Shown piece after piece: positions 1-6,773 of a stretch of 12,147 nt of DNA. Origin of the DNA: Abditibacteriales bacterium (GTDB taxonomy: Bacteria; Armatimonadota; Abditibacteriia; Abditibacteriales; JANWYM01); contig JANWYM010000069.1 of NCBI GenBank assembly GCA_025055355.1, positions 1 through 12,147 of the forward strand, written 5' to 3'. The translations under genes were made by a program, and so were the position numbers. The notes beneath the pieces are model-generated. The model saw only the letters and a list, made by a program, of their open reading frames with translations, ran no database searches and was not told the DNA's origin. The first letter of the stretch is position 1. Every line of letters starts with the position of its first letter.

Positions 1-146
1 ACTGGAATCATCCCGAGGAGACTGACCAGTGGCTGCGGGAGCATGGAGTAGACCCCGACGAGTGGTATAGGCTTCTCATGTCGGGCAAAACGGTGAGGGG
101 TAGAATGGTCAATGGCAAGATTGAGTTCTGGACGGAAGAGGAATGA
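1..146 (+). CDS. C-terminal part of a small hypothetical protein, paralogue of 929-1168 (cut by window edge)
   Basis: The frame is open from the window edge (first full codon at 3) and ends in TGA at 144-146. It encodes 47 visible residues from WNHPEETDQW to EFWTEEE. About 40 of the 47 match the C-terminus of the intact 79-residue protein at 929-1168, so this is a paralogue whose N-terminus lies outside the window. The next gene of the module starts inside it at 112 and is broken, so this gene now sits beside a dead partner. Its function is unknown; by position it would be the partner, perhaps the antitoxin, of a TumE-like toxin. No DNA-binding motif is obvious in the visible part. Confidence 0.6.
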   Translation, partial: WNHPEETDQWLREHGVDPDEWYRLLMSGKTVRGRMVNGKIEFWTEEE

Positions 147-218
147 GGTTTCCAAGTTTATAACGGAGGAACTTCGCCTGCTTCATAACACCGACTTTGT
201 CGCCTACATCGAACCGTT
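1..218 (+). repeat. Diverged direct repeat, copy 1 (partner at 1023-1240)
   Basis: Bases 1-218 align without gaps to 1023-1240 at a constant offset of 1022. The alignment covers the end of the small gene and the start of the TumE-like gene. Similarity ends sharply after 218. Many substitutions separate the copies, so the duplication is not recent. Copy 1 continues beyond the left edge of the window. Confidence 0.85.
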
Positions 219-243
219 AAAGTTGATAAGCGCGCTTATGTAA
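112..243 (+). pseudogene. Truncated 5' fragment of a TumE/DUF6516-like gene (paralogue of 1134-1676)
   Basis: From ATG 112 the reading frame gives 35 residues, of which about 30 match the N-terminus of the 180-residue protein at 1134-1676. At about 218 the similarity stops abruptly. The frame then runs on for 8 unrelated codons to TAA at 241-243. The family's characteristic histidine- and aspartate-rich C-terminal half is therefore missing. The break coincides with the 3' end of the minus-strand PIN gene, whose stop codon is at 217-219, so both genes were probably cut by one deletion or recombination. As in the intact copy, the start overlaps the end of the preceding small gene by 35 nt. Confidence 0.8.
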
Positions 244-483
244 GAGGGGAACGATTTCAACGTCTGGGTCTTTCTCCAGCGCATCCAATAACTCAACCGC
301 AGCCGAACGGTAGCGGAGTTTAGATAAAGCATTGCCGATTTCCAGTATGACCGCCCGTGTTGTGACCAGCCGCGTTCTGTCCGCCTCCATTTGCTCGGCA
401 TATAACACGGCAAGTTCGTGGTGGTCCTCGCTGGGCGCGGACAGCGCAATCGCGTAGGCGGTATCAAGGAATACTTCAGTCAT
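217..483 (-). pseudogene. PIN-domain (VapC-type) toxin, C-terminally truncated
   Basis: The frame begins MTEVFLDTAY, a typical PIN-domain start with the first acidic residue (Asp7), and has the second conserved acidic residue in ILEIGNAL (Glu48). PIN toxins are metal-dependent RNases of about 130-140 residues. This one stops at 88, within the helix that normally precedes the conserved D-C/S motif and the last Asp, so the third and fourth active-site acidic residues are absent and it is very probably inactive. The start at 483 is chosen because family members begin just before the FLDT strand, and because ATG 483 overlaps the stop of the upstream antitoxin gene by 8 nt, which suggests translational coupling. 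Its stop codon lies exactly at the junction with the broken TumE-like fragment, so the missing end was probably deleted. Confidence 0.75.
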
Positions 484-709
484 GGGCATCGCTTTGTTTC
501 TCATAGAGGTAGTCTTCTATCCGCGCCGACCAATCGGATGGACCCTCCAGGTTCAAGGACCGAGCCGTGCGCAGGAATGAGCGCGCTCTCGTCTCCAGTG
601 CATCACTCACCTCAATCGTAATACGGACGCGCGTGTTCGGTTGTAGTTCTAATGGCTCCTCCGGGCGCAACACTTCGCCATCAAAAATTGCCTCTAATGT
701 TTTGATCAT
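476..709 (-). CDS. DUF104-family (AF2212-like) antitoxin
   Basis: This 77-residue protein begins MIKTLEAIFDGEVLRPEEPL and continues ELQPNTRVRITIE, the hallmark N-terminal beta strand pattern of the DUF104 antitoxin family, which is usually paired with PIN toxins. The C-terminal half (about residues 40-77), with ARSFLRTARSLNLEG and an acidic tail, is likely the toxin-binding segment. The start at 709 is supported by the purine-rich GGAGAGAG a few bases upstream on the minus strand and by the family's usual N-terminus; a longer in-frame start further upstream is unlikely. The gene heads a two-gene unit with the truncated PIN toxin and overlaps it by 8 nt. A strong promoter lies at 780-808. The antitoxin looks intact although its toxin does not. 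Confidence 0.85.
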   Translation of the reverse strand: MIKTLEAIFDGEVLRPEEPLELQPNTRVRITIEVSDALETRARSFLRTARSLNLEGPSDWSARIEDYLYEKQSDAHD

Positions 710-779
710 CGTCTCTCTCCTATCCCGAATCGTATAGTTGCCATCGTTGAAATGGCACGGAGTCCGCTTCTGTTTAGGG

Positions 780-808
780 ATTATACAGCGAGCATCTGTC
801 CAAGTCAA
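780..808 (-). promoter_or_regulatory. Sigma70-type promoter for the DUF104/PIN pair
   Basis: On the minus strand TTGACT (803-808) is followed by a 17-base spacer and a perfect TATAAT (780-785). Transcription would start near 773, leaving a leader of about 64 nt before the antitoxin ATG at 709. This is the best promoter match in the window. Confidence 0.8.
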
Positions 809-861
809 CCTCGACGCCCATCAAGGGGGACGATGCCAGACAGTGTGGTGATGTTGGATAG

Positions 862-880
862 AACTTCCGCGCCAGAAGTT
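862..880. promoter_or_regulatory. Inverted repeat overlapping the -35 box, possible operator
   Basis: AACTTC (862-867) and GAAGTT (875-880) form a perfect 6-base inverted repeat with a 7-base centre. Its right arm runs into the -35 box at 879-884. Placement at the promoter of a toxin-antitoxin-like pair suggests an autoregulatory operator, but this is inferred from position only. Confidence 0.4.
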
Positions 881-907
881 GACGGTGTGGCAAGCATGTG
901 GTATGAT
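879..907 (+). promoter_or_regulatory. Sigma70-type promoter for the small-protein/TumE-like pair
   Basis: TTGACG (879-884), a 17-base spacer and TATGAT (902-907) match the sigma70 consensus closely. Transcription would start near 914, just upstream of a GAGGTGAGGG ribosome-binding region (917-926) and the ATG at 929. The promoter is divergent from the one at 780-808, about 70 bp away. Confidence 0.75.
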
Positions 908-928
908 GGGGGCGTAGAGGTGAGGGAC

Positions 929-1168
929 ATGGCAAAGACAAAAACCGCAAAAACCAAACGTCAGCGCAAGCCGAAGCCCCTTTACGCGCCGGCGATTAAG
1001 CCGGGGTCGCGGGAGGAGTATTACTGGAATCATCCCGAGGAGACTGACCAGTGGTTCCGTGACCACGGGGCGGACCCTGATGAAATTGACAAACTCCTTA
1101 TGTCGGGCAAGACGGTGAGGGGTAGAATGGTCAATGGCAAGATTGAGTTCTGGGCGGAAGAAGAGTGA
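929..1168 (+). CDS. Small hypothetical protein, candidate antitoxin of a TumE-like module
   Basis: This 79-residue protein starts MAKTKTAKTKRQRKPKPLYA. The very basic first ~17 residues could bind nucleic acid. The rest is acidic and aromatic (REEYYWNHPEETDQW near residue 28, DPDEIDKLLMSGKTVRGRMV, and the end VNGKIEFWAEEE). The start at 929 is preferred over upstream in-frame codons because it follows GAGGTGAGGG and lies just after a good promoter. I do not recognise a named family. It overlaps the next gene by 35 nt, and the same overlap is preserved in the duplicated copy at 1-243, so the two genes travel as a unit. That pairing, and the toxin-like features of the partner, are the reason to suspect an antitoxin role. 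A general regulatory or unrelated role cannot be excluded. Confidence 0.65.
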   Translation: MAKTKTAKTKRQRKPKPLYAPAIKPGSREEYYWNHPEETDQWFRDHGADPDEIDKLLMSGKTVRGRMVNGKIEFWAEEE

Positions 1169-1240
1169 GGTTCGTAAGTTCATCAGAGAGGAACTTCGCC
1201 TGCTTCACGAGACCGACTTTGTCGCCTACATCGAACCGTT
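1023..1240 (+). repeat. Diverged direct repeat, copy 2 (partner at 1-218)
   Basis: This is the intact-module copy of the repeat at 1-218, aligned without gaps. It covers the last third of the small gene and the first 35 codons of the TumE-like gene. Confidence 0.85.
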
Positions 1241-1676
1241 TACGTGGCGTGTTGAGAGGGATGGCACAGGACTGCTTTACGTGCCGTCCCTTGCCACTTT
1301 TGAGCGGCTGACACCCGATGCCACGCCGACGGGAGTGGTCATGCGTGACGGTTCTTTTATGGCTGTCAAACTGGTCGTGCGCTTCGACTACCCCGACGGC
1401 GTCGGACGTTCTACGTCCGCGAGCCGTGAGCCGTGCATCGTTTACGTCGAATACAGTTTTCACTACCAACGCCCGCAGGATTGCACTTTCTTCCGCTACG
1501 ACTTCCACCCGCACATCGGCGACCCACGCACCCATCCCATTTTTCATGTCCACGCCGCAGGTTGGCAGAGGGGCGACAAACAACTACCCGACAAGCCACG
1601 CTTGCCGTCGTCGTCCATGACGTTGAGCGAAGTGTTGGATGTCGTGCGCATGAACTACTTCACGGAAGAGGCGTAG
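1134..1676 (+). CDS. TumE/DUF6516-like protein, candidate toxin
   Basis: This 180-residue protein begins MARLSSGRKKSEVRKFIREE. The N-terminal ~35 residues are charged and likely helical. A central beta-rich part includes VVMRDGSFMAVKLVVRFDYP, EPCIVYVEYSFHYQ, CTFFRYDFHPHIG and HPIFHVHAAG, and the end (SMTLSEVLDVVRMNYF) is helical. The order Y-x-FHYQ, then FRYD-x-HPH, then a H-x-H run and a final 'L-x-E-V-L' helix resembles the DUF6516/TumE toxin family; this is from memory of the family, not a search. The ATG at 1134 is supported by the duplicate copy, which keeps the same start and 35-nt overlap. If this assignment is right, the protein would be an RNase-type toxin with the 79-residue upstream protein as its antidote. 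No other partner gene is adjacent. Confidence 0.6.
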   Translation: MARLSSGRKKSEVRKFIREELRLLHETDFVAYIEPFTWRVERDGTGLLYVPSLATFERLTPDATPTGVVMRDGSFMAVKLVVRFDYPDGVGRSTSASREPCIVYVEYSFHYQRPQDCTFFRYDFHPHIGDPRTHPIFHVHAAGWQRGDKQLPDKPRLPSSSMTLSEVLDVVRMNYFTEEA

Positions 1677-1842
1677 CATACCCACTTTTTCAGCGTGCTC
1701 CACGCGACCCGTTCCCCTCATCGTGCCAACCCATCCTGAGTCCCCTTGCTGTCAGGGTGATCGCCGCCTTTCGGCTGTTGGTGAAATCCCCCGATTGCGA
1801 AGGGAACGCGCAGACTAAAGGAGAATAAAAGGGCAGAGAGAG

Positions 1843-4800
1843 ATGGAAGGGGTGATGGATGTGCGCTTAGGAATTCTCATCGGGGGTGTTTTGCTCATGC
1901 TGTGCAACCTGGTCGGCGGGCAGGAGGTTACGTTGGATGAGCGGGTGGTTTACGCGCCCGACATCGTGGGTGTGGAGCGGATGTTTATGATTGCGCTCAA
2001 GGTGCCGCTGGACGCGCCGGATGTCAAGGTGACAGTGCCGGACGCCGTGACGATGTTTGACCGAACGCCGACGCCTGCAAAGACGGAGGTGCGGCGGTTC
2101 TATTTCCGTGCGCTCAAGCCCACCAAGAAGGCGGAGGTTCGCTTCGCGTTGCCCGGCGGGGAAGTCGTCGTGCCGATTGAGATTTGGTCGTTTGAGGACC
2201 TGCGGCAGTTCCGCACGCTCAAAGGTGTCCAACTGCCACGACGTTGGCCGTTGGGCAAGAGGCTGCCGGAGTTGAAAGAGAAGCAGACGGTCACGACGCC
2301 AGCCGAGATTGAGGCGTTGAAAGGCAACCCCGGTGAAGGCACGGTTTGGCTGGAACGGTCGGATGACGACATCTGGGCGATGCAGCCAGATAGCACAATC
2401 CCTCGCTGGCACTGGGTGAACATCCAGTTCGGCTGCCCGGTGCATGGGGCGGAGATCTATAAGGTGCGCCCCTACTATCCGTGGATCAAGGACTTATCGT
2501 TTCCGTGGCGGTGGAAAATCAAGTGTCCCATCGGGGGCGAGGAATACCCGTCGAACGACTTCGCCAAAGGGGACATGACCAGCGGACCGTTTCCTGATGA
2601 CGGCATCGGCGGTGGTTGCGTGGTCAACGGCAGGCACTACGGTTTCATCGCCGAACTGGCGCAGGCGTATGACCATCAGATGCTGCGGGTCGCGCCCGAA
2701 TGTGCGCAGGCTTACTTGGCGACGGGCGATAGACGCTACGTTCACAAAGCCCTCGTCGCGTTCTGCCGCCTCGCGGTGGAATATGCTTACCTTGCCACCA
2801 TGACGCAGCACCGTCACCGCAACACCGTCGCGCAGGTGGAGCGGCTTGGGCAGGGGCGGTTTGACGAGGGACCGATTTTAGCGCGCAGCGGCTTCACGGT
2901 GTATTGCATTGACCAGCCCGTTTACCAGTGGCGGCTGGCAGAGGCTTATGACCGCATCTTCCCGGCGATTGACCAAGACCCCGACATCATTCCGTTCCTG
3001 CAAAAGAAGGGCTTCGCCGTGCAAACGCACGAGGACGTGCGGCGGTTCATCGAGGAGAACCTGTTCGCGGTATGGATGCAGGGGACGATGGACGGGGCGT
3101 GCGATTCCAATGAGCCTTTTCCGCAGCGGGGGTTTGCGCGGATGGCGGAGGTGTTGAATTACGCCAGCGGCAGGGATTTCATGGACTGGCTCTACGACGG
3201 GGCGGGCAAAATGCGCGTGTTCGTGACCAACGGTTTCTTCCGCGACGGCGCGCCCTACGAGTCCACCGGCGGCTACAACGGCATGCACGTCTCCGCGCTC
3301 GGTCCCATCATTGAGTCCATCGAGCATCTGCGCCAACTGCGCCCAGAACTGTATCCCGAAGACAAATATCCGCCGTTGAGCAAGAGCCGAAGATACCGCC
3401 ATGTCTTCGACTTCGACATGGACACCGTAACAATTGACCGCAGTTTCCCCGCGATTGGCGATGTCGGCAGCCATCCCGTTTACCGCAAGTTGCCGCGCAT
3501 CACCTGGCAAGCGGGAGGGGCGCAAGCCTACGAACATGCCTATCGCCTGTTCCGCGACCCCAAGTTCGCCTGGGCGCTGGCGCGCAATCCCGATTGGCAG
3601 CCGAGCGTCGGCTTTCCCTTCTCCCGTGATGAGATAGAGAGGGAAGCGGCGAAGTGGCGCGACGACTGGAACGATCGAAGTTCGCTGCATGACGGCTATG
3701 GGATTGCGATTCTGCGCGGCGGCACCTCCCCTACTCCTCCCCTTAACAAGGGGGAACAACTCTCCCCTACTCCTCCCCTTGACAAGGGGAAACAAGTCTC
3801 CCCTACTCCCCCCCTTAACAAGGGGGGGCAAGGGGGGGGTGACAAGCGTGCCTTCTGGCTATACTACGGGCGGGCGCGGGGGCATACGCAGGATGACATC
3901 ATGGACATCGGCTTGCAAGGTTATCAAGGCATTTTGCTCTCCCACCTGGGCTACCCGCGCAACTGGGGCTACTGGGAACATTCCTGGACGAGCCATCACG
4001 TGGCGCGGCAAATCCCCTTCGTGAACATGACGGCGCAGGCGCAACTGTTCGCCGACGCTGGACCCGTTCACGTCGCGGAAGCCCGCGCGCAAGCCTACAA
4101 CGATGAAGTGTCCAGCGGCAAGGGTTACGTGCTGCTGCCCAACAACTGGCAGCGGCGCACGATTGTGCTGGTTGATGTCGCGCCTGACAAGTTCTACTGC
4201 GTGGACTTCTACCGCATCGCGGGCGGACGGGAACACTGGTGGGCTTTCCACGCCCAGGAGGGCGAGTTCACGACGAACGGTTTGTCACTCACCAAGCAGG
4301 AAAAAGGAACACTCGCCGGAGCAGATGTGCCTTACGGGGATGCGAAGTGGCTCAAGGAAAACGGCTGCACGCAGGGTATTTACGGCTGGTCGGGTCCGAT
4401 GTTCGCGTTCGCTCATCTCTACAACGTGGAGCGCGGTGTCCCCTCTTCATCTCCCCGTGATAAAGGTGGGACGGCGGGGGTCTGGTCAGCCGATTGGAAG
4501 TTGAAAACCGGGGACGGCTTACATCTGCGCTTGACCGTGCCCAGCGCGGAAGGAACGGAGGTCAACATCTGCGACGGCAAATCGCCGGCGGGCGGCTCGC
4601 CTTATGAGATGAAATGGATTCTGTTGAGCAAAAAGGGTGAAGCCCCGTTGAAGACGCAAGTGCTCAGCCTCATTGAGCCTTACATCAACACGCCGCTAAT
4701 TCAGCAGGTGACACCGCTCAAACTGTCGGGCGTGGACGAGGCGGGCTTCGCCGCCGAAGGCTGCGTGCTGCGCCTCGCGGACCGCACGGATACGGTTCTC

Positions 4801-5529
4801 TTTGCGGCGGAGCCGCAAGTGGAACGAACGGCGCAAGGCGGCTTGAGGTTTGCAGGGCGCTTCGGCTTTTACTCGGAACAGAACGGGCAGCCGCTGGCGA
4901 TGGCGTTGGTGGGCGGCACGGTGTTGCAAAAGGGCAACGTCGGGATTCGGCTGGACAGCCCCGCATATCGCGCTAAAATCATCAAGGTGGACCGCGCCAC
5001 GGAAACCATCACCGTGTCCCCTGCCCCGCCTGATGTGTCCGCGTTGGTGGGCGCGACCATCTTCCTCACCAACCCCGTGCGGCGCAGCGCGTATAAGGTG
5101 CTGGAAGCGAGGGTAGTTCCCGACGGCGCGGCGTTGCGGTTGGATCTGGACAGCCGAATCGGCACCGGGCGCGTGACGGGCGTGGAAGATTTCCGCGTCA
5201 CCACACCGACGCCGTTTCCGCTGGCGCGCTATCGCTACTATCATGGCGCGCGGCTGGTCAACGCCGACCGCACCGCCGAATATCGCCTCATTGACGTGCG
5301 CGGCGCGGCAATTATTGACTCCGAAGTTCATCCCGACGCGAAGGCGGACAAACTGGCGAAGGAGTTCAAAAGCGACTCATGGTTTGACGTTTACGACTAC
5401 GGCGTGGGAGACGAAGTGGTGTTCCCTTACACGGTCAGCGTGGTGCGCGTCCGCCCCGGCGTCTATCGTGTCAGCGCGCCGGTGGCGGTGAAGATGACGC
5501 TGCCGAAGGGGAGCCGCGTGGAGCGGTAA
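1843..5529 (+). CDS. Heparinase II/III-like exported protein with in-frame repeat insertions
   Basis: A 1228-residue protein, likely a polysaccharide lyase or a relative acting on uronate-containing glycans outside the cytoplasm. The hydrophobic N-terminus (LGILIGGVLLMLCNLVGG, ending near residue 26) looks like a signal peptide. After a beta-rich N-terminal part come two CP-x-x-G motifs (Cys198, Cys228), then an alpha-helical stretch typical of the alpha/alpha toroid with CDSNEPFPQRG (Asn423) and the active-site-like PYESTGGYNGMH (Tyr472, Tyr478, His482). A beta-sandwich follows with RARGHTQDDIMD (His681, Asp684), matching the HxxxD signature of the heparinase C-terminal domain, then a long beta-rich tail. 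At residues 629-664, between the toroid and the beta domain, three 12-residue repeats interrupt the fold. The start is uncertain: ATG 1855 (MDVRLG) is an alternative, and neither has a clear ribosome site. It is followed 92 bp later by an oxidoreductase. The substrate cannot be told from sequence. Confidence 0.75.
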   Translation: MEGVMDVRLGILIGGVLLMLCNLVGGQEVTLDERVVYAPDIVGVERMFMIALKVPLDAPDVKVTVPDAVTMFDRTPTPAKTEVRRFYFRALKPTKKAEVRFALPGGEVVVPIEIWSFEDLRQFRTLKGVQLPRRWPLGKRLPELKEKQTVTTPAEIEALKGNPGEGTVWLERSDDDIWAMQPDSTIPRWHWVNIQFGCPVHGAEIYKVRPYYPWIKDLSFPWRWKIKCPIGGEEYPSNDFAKGDMTSGPFPDDGIGGGCVVNGRHYGFIAELAQAYDHQMLRVAPECAQAYLATGDRRYVHKALVAFCRLAVEYAYLATMTQHRHRNTVAQVERLGQGRFDEGPILARSGFTVYCIDQPVYQWRLAEAYDRIFPAIDQDPDIIPFLQKKGFAVQTHEDVRRFIEENLFAVWMQGTMDGACDSNEPFPQRGFARMAEVLNYASGRDFMDWLYDGAGKMRVFVTNGFFRDGAPYESTGGYNGMHVSALGPIIESIEHLRQLRPELYPEDKYPPLSKSRRYRHVFDFDMDTVTIDRSFPAIGDVGSHPVYRKLPRITWQAGGAQAYEHAYRLFRDPKFAWALARNPDWQPSVGFPFSRDEIEREAAKWRDDWNDRSSLHDGYGIAILRGGTSPTPPLNKGEQLSPTPPLDKGKQVSPTPPLNKGGQGGGDKRAFWLYYGRARGHTQDDIMDIGLQGYQGILLSHLGYPRNWGYWEHSWTSHHVARQIPFVNMTAQAQLFADAGPVHVAEARAQAYNDEVSSGKGYVLLPNNWQRRTIVLVDVAPDKFYCVDFYRIAGGREHWWAFHAQEGEFTTNGLSLTKQEKGTLAGADVPYGDAKWLKENGCTQGIYGWSGPMFAFAHLYNVERGVPSSSPRDKGGTAGVWSADWKLKTGDGLHLRLTVPSAEGTEVNICDGKSPAGGSPYEMKWILLSKKGEAPLKTQVLSLIEPYINTPLIQQVTPLKLSGVDEAGFAAEGCVLRLADRTDTVLFAAEPQVERTAQGGLRFAGRFGFYSEQNGQPLAMALVGGTVLQKGNVGIRLDSPAYRAKIIKVDRATETITVSPAPPDVSALVGATIFLTNPVRRSAYKVLEARVVPDGAALRLDLDSRIGTGRVTGVEDFRVTTPTPFPLARYRYYHGARLVNADRTAEYRLIDVRGAAIIDSEVHPDAKADKLAKEFKSDSWFDVYDYGVGDEVVFPYTVSVVRVRPGVYRVSAPVAVKMTLPKGSRVER
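3727..3834 (+). repeat. Three tandem 36-bp palindromic units inserted in frame in the lyase gene
   Basis: Units begin at 3727, 3763 and 3799, with an exact 36-bp period. Each begins TCCCCTACTCC and contains a C-rich/G-rich palindrome around TTAACAA or TTGACAA. They encode SPTPPLNKGEQL, SPTPPLDKGKQV and SPTPPLNKGGQG. The flanking protein, GYGIAILRGG before and DKRAFWLYYG after, reads as one continuous beta hairpin once the repeat is removed, so the block looks like an insertion into a surface loop. The length of 108 bp keeps the frame. Confidence 0.85.
4441..4476 (+). repeat. Diverged single in-frame copy of the palindromic repeat
   Basis: A C-rich then G-rich stretch around CTCCCCGTGATAAAGG encodes PSSSPRDKGGTAG (residues 867-879). 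It resembles a decayed unit of the 3727-3834 repeat and of the intergenic hairpin at 11956-11976, which has TTGATAA at its centre. The match is weaker than among the three tandem units. Confidence 0.5.
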
Positions 5530-5621
5530 GACAACGAGCGATGTGCCACGCAGCAGGCGATGGAGATACCGAAACAGTTTGGCAGCAACATCAATCACTT
5601 AGAATCTTTGAGGAGGTCAGC

Positions 5622-6686
5622 ATGGCAACCCAGGGGAAACGCCGCCTCGGCGTCATCGGCGCGGGCGGCATCTTTCGCTCGCTGCATCAGCCGTATTACC
5701 AGATGACCACGCGGGCGCAGATCGTCGCGGTGTCGGACGTGCGCGAGGAGGCGGCGCGAGAGGTCGCCGCCGCGTTCGGCGCAGAGGCTTACACAGACTA
5801 CCGTGACCTGCTGGCGCGGGATGACGTGGACGCGGTGGACATCTGCACGCCTCCCAAGCCGCACTGCGAGATGACGCTGGCGGCGGCGCGAGCGGGTAAG
5901 CACGTTCTCGTCGAGAAGCCGATGTGTCGCACGGTGGCAGAAGCCGACGCGATGATTGCCGCCTGCCAAGAAGCGGGCGTCGTGCTGCAAGTCGCTTACA
6001 TGCTGCGCTTCAACCCGACGCACCAGAAACTCAAGCAACTGCTTGACGGCGGCGTGCTGGGCGACGTGCATCTCGTTTACACCAATGAAATCGGCTGGTT
6101 TCCGCCGCAGCATCCGTGGCTGTTCGTGCAAGAGGAATCAGGCGGGATGTTAGTGGAGCAGGCGATTCACACCTTGGACGAGTGGCTATGGCTTTACGGT
6201 CCGGTGGTGTCGGTCTACGCGCGAACAAGCCAAGTGCCCGTCGGCGGGACTTATCCAGAGTTAGAGCGCGCCGTCGAAAACAACGCGACGGTGGTGGTGA
6301 ACTTCGCCAGCGGTGCGACGGGGATGTTATGCAAAAGTTGGGCGGCGGAGGTCGGGCATCACGGCGCGGGCGTCGTCGGCTCCAAAGGTTCAGCGAACAT
6401 CAGCGAAGGAACTCTGCGCTGGAAGACGCATGACATGAGCGAAGCAGCAACGTTCAGACCCGATGTTCCCGATGACGACACCTACCGCACTGTCCCCCCC
6501 GAAGCGCGGGCGAAGCGCTACTGGAGTTACGCCGCTAAAGGCGCAAGCATTGAGCACTGGCTCAAGTGCATCGCGGGCGAGGAGACGCCCACGACGGGCG
6601 GCGCGGTCGGGCGAGCGGGCATCGAAATCGCGGAGGCGGCTTATCGTTCGGCGCAGACGGGGCAGATTGTGAGGCTGCCGCTGTGA
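5622..6686 (+). CDS. Gfo/Idh/MocA family NAD(P)-dependent oxidoreductase
   Basis: A 354-residue cytoplasmic oxidoreductase of usual family length. The N-terminal Rossmann fold shows LGVIGAGGIF (residues 9-18) for dinucleotide binding, then DVREEAAREVA after the second beta strand, DICTPPKPHCEM (73-84) and HVLVEKPM (94-101) with the conserved EKP lysine (Lys99). The C-terminal substrate domain has EQAIHTLDEWLWLYG (from 179), equivalent to the family's G-x-H-x-x-D motif with His183 and Asp186. The start at 5622 follows AGGAGG at 5611-5616 with ideal spacing; upstream in-frame codons are rejected. Such enzymes oxidise or reduce sugars, inositols or their derivatives; the exact substrate is not predictable. 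Being 92 bp downstream of the heparinase-like gene on the same strand, it may process a released sugar. Confidence 0.85.
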   Translation: MATQGKRRLGVIGAGGIFRSLHQPYYQMTTRAQIVAVSDVREEAAREVAAAFGAEAYTDYRDLLARDDVDAVDICTPPKPHCEMTLAAARAGKHVLVEKPMCRTVAEADAMIAACQEAGVVLQVAYMLRFNPTHQKLKQLLDGGVLGDVHLVYTNEIGWFPPQHPWLFVQEESGGMLVEQAIHTLDEWLWLYGPVVSVYARTSQVPVGGTYPELERAVENNATVVVNFASGATGMLCKSWAAEVGHHGAGVVGSKGSANISEGTLRWKTHDMSEAATFRPDVPDDDTYRTVPPEARAKRYWSYAAKGASIEHWLKCIAGEETPTTGGAVGRAGIEIAEAAYRSAQTGQIVRLPL

Positions 6687-6733
6687 GTGCAAGAGAAAAC
6701 GATTGCTGGGGTGAGTCGGGCATGATGTCGCCG

Positions 6734-6762
6734 TTGACGCCTTGCGGCAAATCTGCTAAAAT
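6734..6762 (+). promoter_or_regulatory. Sigma70-type promoter for maf
   Basis: TTGACG (6734-6739), a 17-base spacer and TAAAAT (6757-6762) lie just before the maf ATG at 6774. The expected transcription start, near 6769, leaves only a few bases of leader, so the mRNA could be effectively leaderless. A GGAG at 6763-6766 would then be upstream of the transcript and would serve only readthrough RNA. Confidence 0.6.
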
Positions 6763-6773
6763 GGAGCGCGTTC

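Noticed and set aside
752..928. Longer start for the 79-residue protein at 752
   Set aside because: The extension would cover both promoters and lacks a ribosome site; ATG 929 has both a promoter and a good site upstream.
1677..1842. Promoter for the lyase gene
   Set aside because: Only poor matches (for example TTGGTG or TTGCGA without a properly spaced -10) were found.
2878..3831. 317-codon open frame on the minus strand
   Set aside because: It is antisense to the lyase gene, part of it is only the translated repeat (SRGDLFPLVKG type), and it has no recognisable motif; the plus-strand product has clear family motifs.
3727..3834. Regular 36-bp repeats suggesting a CRISPR array
   Set aside because: The units are directly adjacent with no spacers and lie in frame within a gene.
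4696..5331. 211-codon open frame on the minus strand
   Set aside because: Arg/His/Ala-rich composition typical of an antisense shadow in GC-rich DNA, with the plus-strand frame continuous through it.
5530..5621. Extension of the oxidoreductase to an ATG at 5541
   Set aside because: The added residues do not match the family N-terminus, whereas AGGAGG precedes the ATG at 5622.
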